Assembly: GCA_943787265.1 (NCBI GenBank) | Contig: CALSLT010000026.1 | Span: forward strand, 111,050-175,049 | DNA from: an uncultured Planctomycetaceae bacterium | Lineage (GTDB): Bacteria; Planctomycetota; Planctomycetia; Planctomycetales; Planctomycetaceae | Length of the DNA stretch: 64,000 nucleotides | Direction of reading: 5' to 3' | In this document: positions 59,201 through 64,000 of the stretch, one piece after another | Layout: each line of letters starts with the position of its first letter | How positions within the stretch are numbered: position 1 is the stretch's first letter | The notes under the pieces: generated by a model | The model's database searches: none | Told to the model about the DNA's origin: nothing | The model's input: only the letters and a program-made list of their open reading frames with translations | Position numbers and translations under genes: made by a program

Positions 59201-60011
59201 GATCCGGCTTTCCGTAGCTCGTTTTCTTCAGCACTCCATTTTGCATGGCCGTGTCGATCAACGCTCGAACGCTGTCTTTCTGATCCAGCCAGACTTCTGC
59301 CAACTGATCCAGCAGACGATCCGCGGACGTCAGAAAGTCCGAATGCAATAGCTCGTCGAAGTCTTCACCGTCCGGAACAATCTCCAATGACGGGTTGTCC
59401 ATCACCTTGTCGGCGACTTTTTGAAGCTTCTCGTAGAGCGACCCAGTCAACGGCAACCAACGCTCAATCAACGAGTTCTCGGTTGTCCATGATTGAGCGA
59501 CAAAGTCGTCGATGCCTTCCCTAATTTGATCATCGAGCGACGCAACCAGTTCGACGTTAAACCGGGTTCCGGATTCAAAAACAAGCTCCTGCAGAACTCG
59601 GCTGCAGAATCCATGAATCGTGAAAACAGGAGCCTGATCAAAACTAAGGAGGGCATCTTCGATTCGCTCAACGACTCTCGAAGCGGAATCTTCATCCCAC
59701 GCCCCGCCCTGCTCCAGCAACTGCACGAACTGGCTATCAGCCTGACCTGATGCGACGGCATTCTCAGCGTCAGCAGGTTCAGGAAACGACCGCAGCAACT
59801 GCAGAGCGTCGTTGAGCCGGCCCCGCAATCGATCGCGAAGTTCCGACGTCGCAGCCTCCGTAAACGTCGTGACCAGAATCTGATTCGCCGAGCAACCGCC
59901 TTCCAGCAGCAGCCTTAGATAAAGCGTCGTTATGGTAAACGTCTTCCCGGTTCCGGCACTGGCAGCAATGCTGTGCACCCCGGAAAGAGGCATCTGCAAC
60001 GGATCAAACAT
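56274..60011 (-). CDS. recB: Exodeoxyribonuclease V beta subunit (RecB helicase-nuclease)
   Basis: The start is taken at the ATG at 60011, which begins MFDPLQMPLSGVHSIAAS as RecB proteins do, rather than a GTG nine codons upstream. The 1245-residue protein has a UvrD-type helicase with Walker A ASAGTGKTFTI (about 18-28), VALVDEFQDTDPVQYRIF, MIGDPKQSIYRFRGAD, and TIHKSKGLEYSIVYCP. The C-terminal nuclease domain has LAGFVDLVFE and KWFVADYKTNFLG with the catalytic Asp and Lys. The enzyme unwinds and degrades DNA from double-strand breaks to start recombination. It overlaps recD by 4 bases. The long intact frame shows the local sequence is accurate here. Confidence 0.96.
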   Translation of the reverse strand: MFDPLQMPLSGVHSIAASAGTGKTFTITTLYLRLLLEGGCSANQILVTTFTEAATSELRDRLRGRLNDALQLLRSFPEPADAENAVASGQADSQFVQLLEQGGAWDEDSASRVVERIEDALLSFDQAPVFTIHGFCSRVLQELVFESGTRFNVELVASLDDQIREGIDDFVAQSWTTENSLIERWLPLTGSLYEKLQKVADKVMDNPSLEIVPDGEDFDELLHSDFLTSADRLLDQLAEVWLDQKDSVRALIDTAMQNGVLKKTSYGKPDQIDRSMAFIDSLVDSRSLAEFTWKKDKLDGDQKRLTQDGLESGTMKKFAGSTPEHPAFSLLQEIADLSREFSKRQQEVETRLLARAGQFVRDHVAKRRSERGIMSFGDLLHKVDEALDGRQKDLLLDGLREKYRVALVDEFQDTDPVQYRIFSRVFREAAEIPDPEVDRAFIMIGDPKQSIYRFRGADLAAYLEAERQTPAEHRHNMGTNWRSDRSLVDSVQAVFESVTNPFLNKQIPLPKVDANYDDRFRPGPAMSVSLIARPEYQDPDKTMSRKAALDATIQRLVEDVVSQLHSDDEICTGDDEWRSLEPSDIAVLCRTGRELRTIQQALADRGVASVLQTDESVFESVEAEAALHVLRAVQNTTSLTRLFNAMQTPVFGQDAQQLNSLGDDSERLSHFVERFQEWSSLWQRDGFIVMWRRLLGDEGTIARLAGQITGERQITNYLHLGELLHRQAASAHAGPDELLRWFEQMVSQKSKGDDDALLRLETDSAAVQLCTIHKSKGLEYSIVYCPALWSVRRWDAPAVVMSRSGENGATLPVPQIDVGSDLLPIRQSEDQKESEAEDRRLLYVALTRAKHQCHIYWTAAENSGNSALGQILLGDLSEKSSDIELDRRLREWVNGFGIERATVRSGSSLSPLNSELRYERQKRTVDELTARPMRRQMISAVSQTSFTALASSAHGRIVDDIVDRDSVSTISHSDAGSSLASNTEEIPLATMPGGRLVGDVVHSVLERALETGEVLDASHEETLRYVTRLLEPAMERMQLEPRWLQPLAATLTTCLAETLTLGQGECCLTKIGPRSLATEVPFLLRLGGAAEFSTKKIATAFESSPDSLLQSYGRRVRAMSVSGLQGFLAGFVDLVFESNGKWFVADYKTNFLGPTWSDYTTDRLEAAMIEHDYLLQAAIYSVAIGRLLTQRLPGFDLSRDFGGCVYLYLRGFPTDGPPETGIWHYRPPAEFVKALSDAMDGGLAS

Positions 60012-60214
60012 CCCAATTCCCAAGTCGAAGCGTAACACGACGCAAGCTACTCGACTGGGTGAAGGTGTGCACCAATCGGCCGGGTGGAAAATGGTTTAGG
60101 GCGTGTGTACCGTGACCTGAAACCACCCGATCGTGATCGTCTGCTGATGGTTTTGCGACATTTCAGTGGTTTTTTGACAGCACATCTTCCTGCCGCGGGC
60201 TGTGGAGTGAAGTA

Positions 60215-62061
60215 ATGAGACGAGTTTCAGTCTTTGGTTGCACGCTTGCGATTTCTATGGGGCTCTTGGCGGTCGAGGTCCACTCTCGAGGGCGTCTCGG
60301 CGGCGGCCGCAGCGGTGGAAGTCGCAGTATCCCGAACCGTGGGTTTTCTGGCGGAGGAATCTCGCGGCGGGGGGGGCGGATATCAAACACGCATGCCAAC
60401 CCCGGTCCGTTCCCAGTCAGAGCAGGATCACACGAAGCCCTTCAATGAGCCAGCCTCGGACAGGAACCAGCCGAATTGGTACGAGTTCATCCCGGTCGAT
60501 CGGTAGTGGCAGCAGATCAATTGGCTCGAACAGATCCGGCGTGACCATTCGACCAGGAATCAGTTCCGGCAACCGAATCTCGACGGGAACTCGGATTGGA
60601 AATGGCACGATAGGTTCCGGACGAACGACGGGACAATTTCCTGGACTGAGCAATCGATCGACGACAACTTTTCCAGGAATTGGCAACGGCAAACGCCAGG
60701 GGAAAACCTCAGTCAGCGATTTCCCGACCTGAATCGGGACACGTTGCGCCAGCAGATGGGAAATGCTCGGCAGTCGCCGTCGTTAAGTCGTGATACTCGT
60801 GAGGCGTGGCGGCAGAAACAGAATGATCGCATCGTCAGGACACCCGAGCGACAACAGGCGCTCAACGATCGTCTCTCCGAAGTGAATCGCGACGACTGGC
60901 GGCAACAACGACAGGACAATCGTGAAAGCAACCGTGAAGACTGGCAGCAGCATCGCAACGGAGCTCGTGACGATTGGCAGAACTGGTATGACGATCATTA
61001 CTACCCACACTACGGCTGGCACAATGGCTGTTGGCACGATGGCTGGCACAACCATTGGTCCTACATGTGGCACGAGCACCCGCTGGCCGTGTCGTTTGGT
61101 CTGACCTGCTGGGGCATCAATACGATGTCATACGTATTTGGAACGGTAACTTATTCGAACCCGTACTATGTTGAGTCTTCATCGGGCCGTGGAATTGATT
61201 ATTCGCAACCGCAGATAGTTGTCCAGGAGCCCGCATCCGATAGCTCACCGGCAGAAGCGGCTGAATTCTCAGAAGCAGGGCTGGCGGCGTTCGAGAAAGC
61301 TCGGACAGAGTTTCGAGCTGGGAATTATGACGCAGCGAGGCGGCAGATTGATGAAGTGATCAAGCTGATGCCGCACGACGCGGTCGTTCATGAATTTCGT
61401 GCTCTCACGCTTTTCGCTTTGAAGCGGTATCGCGAAGCGGCAACGGTGTTGCACTCAGTGCTCGCTGTCGGTCCCGGCTGGGATTGGACGACCTTGAGTC
61501 AGCTTTACTCCAGCACCGAAGTCTACACGGAGCAATTGCGAGACCTGGAAGTGTGGGTCGAGGAATTCGCCAGCCTACCGGAAGGTCATTTCGTTCTTGC
61601 ATATCACTATCTCACCTGTGGACACGGTGAAAACGCGACAGCCGAGTTGAAACTGGTTGTAAAGGCTCTGCCAGACGACGTGGTGTCTGCTCGACTGTTG
61701 AATCAGTTGACTGGCGACGTGTCAGAAAGTGGCAGTGAATCTGAACCATCCACGCCAACAGTCGAGGAGCGTCTCGATCGAACAGGATTCGCTGATTGGC
61801 AAAGTTGGACGGCCAAAGTGAAGGACTCCACTTTCAACCTTGAGCTTTCGAAGGACGGGGCGATTCAGTTGGACGTTCACTTCGAAAGAGGGCAGGCAAA
61901 GTATTTCGGGGGTCTATGCGATCAAAGACTCGACGTTGGCAATGGAGCCGGACAGTGGTGGAGTGATGCTTGCGGAGCTTTTTCTGGAAGGAACCCACTT
62001 GAATTTCCAGCAAGTGGCGGTTTCTTCTGAAGCTGTGTCACTCAGTTTCGAGCGAGACTGA
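60215..62061 (+). CDS. Exported low-complexity/TPR protein, at least three frameshifts
   Basis: The ATG at 60215 (GGAG upstream) starts a signal peptide (ISMGLLAVEVHS) and a Gly/Arg/Ser-rich stretch that leaves frame at a G8 tract (60369-60376). A Ser/Gly/Arg-rich part continues in another frame to about 60690. The main frame (to 62030) then has Arg/Gln-rich helices (RDDWRQQRQDNRESNREDW), a Tyr/His/Trp-rich stretch (HYGWHNGCWHDGWHNHWSYM), TPR-like helices (AAFEKARTEFRAGNYDAARRQ), and a C-terminal beta domain. A last shift at a G5 tract (61908-61912) is fixed by removing one G, giving AKYFGVYAIKDSTLAME and a stop at 62061. The product is about 615 residues, a planctomycete-type envelope protein of unknown role. 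Confidence 0.68.
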
Positions 62062-62158
62062 AGTTCTGCGTCACAGCTTTGCCACGGCGAGTTTCACGCC
62101 AATCGCACACCGTGCTCTTGATCAACCAACGGAATCCTCATCGAGGAATTGAATACGA

Positions 62159-62589
62159 ATGAAATCATCTCGACTGCCTCTTTCAACGATCGCCCTCGGC
62201 CTGACCTGCTGTCTGACTGTCGCCATGACTCAGGCTCAGGAGAACAAGCCGACACCGAGCACAAAGCCCACTCCGACTGATGCCATCGTCAAGTCGATCC
62301 ATTCCTTCGCTGCAGCATTTAATGCCGGCGATGCGAAGAAGCTGGTCGCTCATTTTGTCGAAGACGGTGAATACATCGACGATACAGGCACACTATTCAA
62401 AGGCCGTGAAGCTATCAGAGCGGAATTTGCTGCGTTCTTCAAAGCTTTGCCGGGCACGCAGCTGGCAATTGACGTTGAGGCAATACGATTTGTCGGTGAT
62501 TCGCTGGGCGATCGAAGAAGGTACTGCCGCTGTGACGAATGTCGCCGACGAAAGTGCCACCGTTAGCCGCTACATCGTCGTGCATGTCC
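62159..62589 (+). pseudogene. SgcJ/EcaC-type NTF2-like protein, 5' part (split by IS element)
   Basis: The ATG at 62159 opens a signal peptide (LPLSTIALGLTCCLTVAM) and an NTF2/SnoaL-like domain (IVKSIHSFAAAFNAGDAKKL, HFVEDGEYIDDTGTLFKGRE). One extra G at 62506-62508 shifts the frame; removing it gives GDSLAIEEGTAAVTNVADES, then RYIVVHVR up to the insertion at 62590. The rest of the gene continues beyond the element at 63707. These domains form a cone-shaped fold for small-molecule binding; the function of planctomycete members is unknown. The gene is physically disrupted by the insertion, whatever the status of the frameshift. Confidence 0.75.
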
Positions 62590-62612
62590 GCGGATTCACA
62601 TCTGAAGTGCAA
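62590..62612 (+). repeat. Left terminal inverted repeat of the IS30-like element
   Basis: This 23-base end is the exact reverse complement of 63684-63706. It includes the last codons and stop of the transposase gene, so the gene reaches almost to the element boundary. Confidence 0.9.
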
Positions 62613-63561
62613 AGCCGGCTTTTGTGAGAACTTCGAGTGGAGTGAGATAGTTGAGTCTCTTTCGAGGTCGATTGTTGAGCCGGTTCGTGACGTGTGCAAG
62701 GGCGTTGTGTGAGATGTCTCGGAAGTCGGTCTCTTCGGGAAGTACTGACGCAGCAGGCCGTTGGTGTTTTCGTTTGTTGCTCCGCTCGTTCGAGGAGTAG
62801 GCGTGTGCAAAGTAGATGGCGATCTGCAGACGCTTGCTCAGTTGTTCATGGCCGGAGAATTCCTTGCCGTTGTCGACGGTCAGTGTCTGACGCAGCGTTG
62901 GCGGGATGATGCGGAACGCTCGATCTTTGGCAGCGTTCAGCCGGGCGCTGGTGCCGTTTTTCATCTTTGCTGTGATCAAAAATCCGCTCTTGCGTTCCAC
63001 ACAGGTCATGATCATGCCGGAGTGATCTGCACCGTGAACCGTGTCGCCCTCCCAGTCACCGAAGCGGCGGCGTGAATCGACTTTTGCCGGACGCTGCTCG
63101 ATGCTGACGCGGTTCTGATGCGGCCTCGTCGTCAATGCCCCGACGTTTGCGATAACGACCGTGACGCAGGAACGAGCGGAAATGGCTGCGGTATTCGCAG
63201 GTCTCCAGCCAGCGGTAGATCGTCTGATACGACACTCGTCTCGATTGTGTCCGGCGGTAATCTCGCTCATCCGGCCAGCGATTTCTTCCGGTGACCACTC
63301 CTGAGACAATCCGCTACGGACTGACTCGTTGATGAAAGGATCGTCCATCTTCCGGATGAGCGGACGCTCGCGACGACGTCGGGCAGTTCGTTCCTGAGCG
63401 GCCACGGCTCGATAGCCTCCGAATCCCTGTTGCGAGACAGTTCGCGACTGATGGTCGACGGAGAACGATTCAAGTGCTGAGCGATCTTGTCGGACCAGTG
63501 CCCGAATAATGTAACTGAGAGATGACTCGCGTTCTTCAAGAGTAAGCTGGTGGTACGGCAT
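62596..63561 (-). pseudogene. IS30-family transposase, several frameshifts
   Basis: The ATG at 63561 begins MPYHQLTLEER, the usual IS30 N-terminus. Conserved blocks appear in more than one frame: HTH region LNRSPSTISRELSRNRDS, QEWSPEEIAGRMSE, RRVSYQTIYRWLE, and then the DDE catalytic part with FGDWEGDTVHGADH (first Asp), TLTVDNGKEFSGHE (second Asp), NENTNGLLRQYFPK (Glu) and NNRPRKRLNYLTPLEVL. At least four single-base shifts separate these blocks. All three catalytic residues are present, so a corrected sequence would encode an active-looking enzyme of about 325 residues; as given it could not be translated whole. Confidence 0.85.
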
Positions 63562-63683
63562 CGCAGGTTCTCCGTTGAATAGTGCATTGTTCGCCACAAC
63601 TATCCAACTCCCTGCGGTGTCACTTTCAGCAGTAAACCGCCTCGAAGCCCATCCCGTCCGAACCAGAGCTGAGTTCTGATCCG

Positions 63684-63706
63684 TTGCACTTCAGATGTGA
63701 ATCCGC
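63684..63706 (-). repeat. Right terminal inverted repeat of the IS30-like element
   Basis: The 23 bases are the exact reverse complement of the left end at 62590-62612. The transposase start lies 123 bases inside this end, leaving room for its promoter. Confidence 0.9.
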
Positions 63707-64000
63707 CCCGCAATAAAAATCGCTGGCAGATTGCCAGTGCCCGAGACCTCGACAGCGAGCCAGCCAGCAACCACGACCGTCTGAAACCACTGGAATGGCT
63801 CATTGGGCGACTGGGTTGATGAAAGCGACGACTCGACAGTCGAAACGTCGATTCGCTGGTCGGACGACGGCAATTTCATCATCACCAAATTCAATGCGAA
63901 TGTTGCAACGGTTCGCGTTATGAGCGGAACGCAGCGCATTGGCTGGGATCCTCAAAAGAAGCAAATTCGATCCTGGATTTTCGACTCTGAAGGCGGCTTC
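63707..64000 (+). pseudogene. SgcJ/EcaC-type NTF2-like protein, 3' part (continues past window edge)
   Basis: After the IS element, coding sequence resumes as RNKNRWQIASARDLDSEPA and LKPLEWLIG, then shifts at a G3 run (63805-63807). Dropping one G gives GDWVDESDDSTVETSIRWSD, then DGNFIITKFNANVATV and MSGTQRIGWDPQKKQIRSWI, open to the right edge. This fits the second domain that follows the NTF2-like domain in planctomycete proteins of this kind, and it matches the interrupted 5' part at 62159. It is therefore the displaced 3' portion of the same gene, with its end outside the window. Confidence 0.75.

Larger units (their letters stand above)
62590..63706. mobile_element. IS30-family insertion sequence (about 1.12 kb)
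   Basis: The element is bounded by 23-bp perfect terminal inverted repeats (62590-62612 and 63684-63706) and contains one IS30-type transposase gene on the minus strand. It lies within an NTF2-like gene, whose two parts resume on each side. Both flanks are C-rich (CC on the left, CCC on the right), compatible with the 2-3-bp target duplication of IS30 elements, though a run of C prevents exact placement. Removing the element and the duplication rebuilds a reading frame HVRNKNRW if one C of the right-hand run is discounted. Confidence 0.88.

Overview
This window looks like chromosomal DNA of a member of the Planctomycetota. The evidence is the gene content: secreted sulfatases with C-x-P-x-R sites, a YHYH/EF-hand protein, a PQQ-propeller protein carrying EF-hands, a BlaI/long M56 antirepressor pair, an FHA-TadA ATPase fusion, a SulP-carbonic anhydrase fusion and many signal-peptide proteins, with moderately GC-rich coding sequence. 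I see no rRNA, tRNA, CRISPR array or prophage. The only mobile element is an IS30-like insertion near the right edge.

Layout. 1-8.4 kb: the start of a phosphoglucomutase/phosphomannomutase (minus, cut by the edge), then a plus-strand run of c-type cytochrome lipoprotein, exported protein, Ser/Thr kinase, PP2C phosphatase and CFA-synthase-like methyltransferase. 8.4-16 kb: FKBP isomerase, a DUF971 protein, folE, a Tat-exported amidohydrolase, D-lactate dehydrogenase, a small lipoprotein, a PQQ-propeller protein and a P5C-reductase-like protein. 16-24 kb: BlaI/M56 regulator pair, mutS and a membrane-anchored parvulin. 24-30.4 kb: a tight minus-strand cluster (ABC ATPase, permease, PAS/AAA+/Fis regulator, FHA protein, FHA-TadA ATPase). 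30-44 kb: YHYH/EF-hand protein, two sulfatases, a GH99-like protein, a NIT-domain chemoreceptor and the SulP-carbonic anhydrase gene. 44-54 kb: a membrane-bound sigma-54 activator next to a candidate structured RNA, then a CAAX-type protease, lpxK, a membrane protein and a TolC-like lipoprotein. 54-64 kb: recD and recB, a TPR protein, and an NTF2-like gene split by the IS30-like element.

Recurring anomaly. About twenty single-base frame changes break otherwise conserved proteins. They cluster at about 25.9-29.4, 38.2-40.4 and 60.3-63.9 kb, and many lie in homopolymer runs. Much longer genes elsewhere (recB, mutS, the M56 protein) are intact. I read most of them as consensus errors rather than gene decay, but the DNA alone cannot settle this.

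The best candidates for something undescribed are: the hairpin RNA at about 43.89-44.03 kb, with a sigma-54-type promoter at its expected 5' end and a U-tract at its 3' end, beside a PDZ/multi-TM/GAF sigma-54 activator; the FHA/TadA/ABC/PAS-AAA+ cluster; and a RecD with a clamp-binding-like motif inside a lysine-rich insertion.
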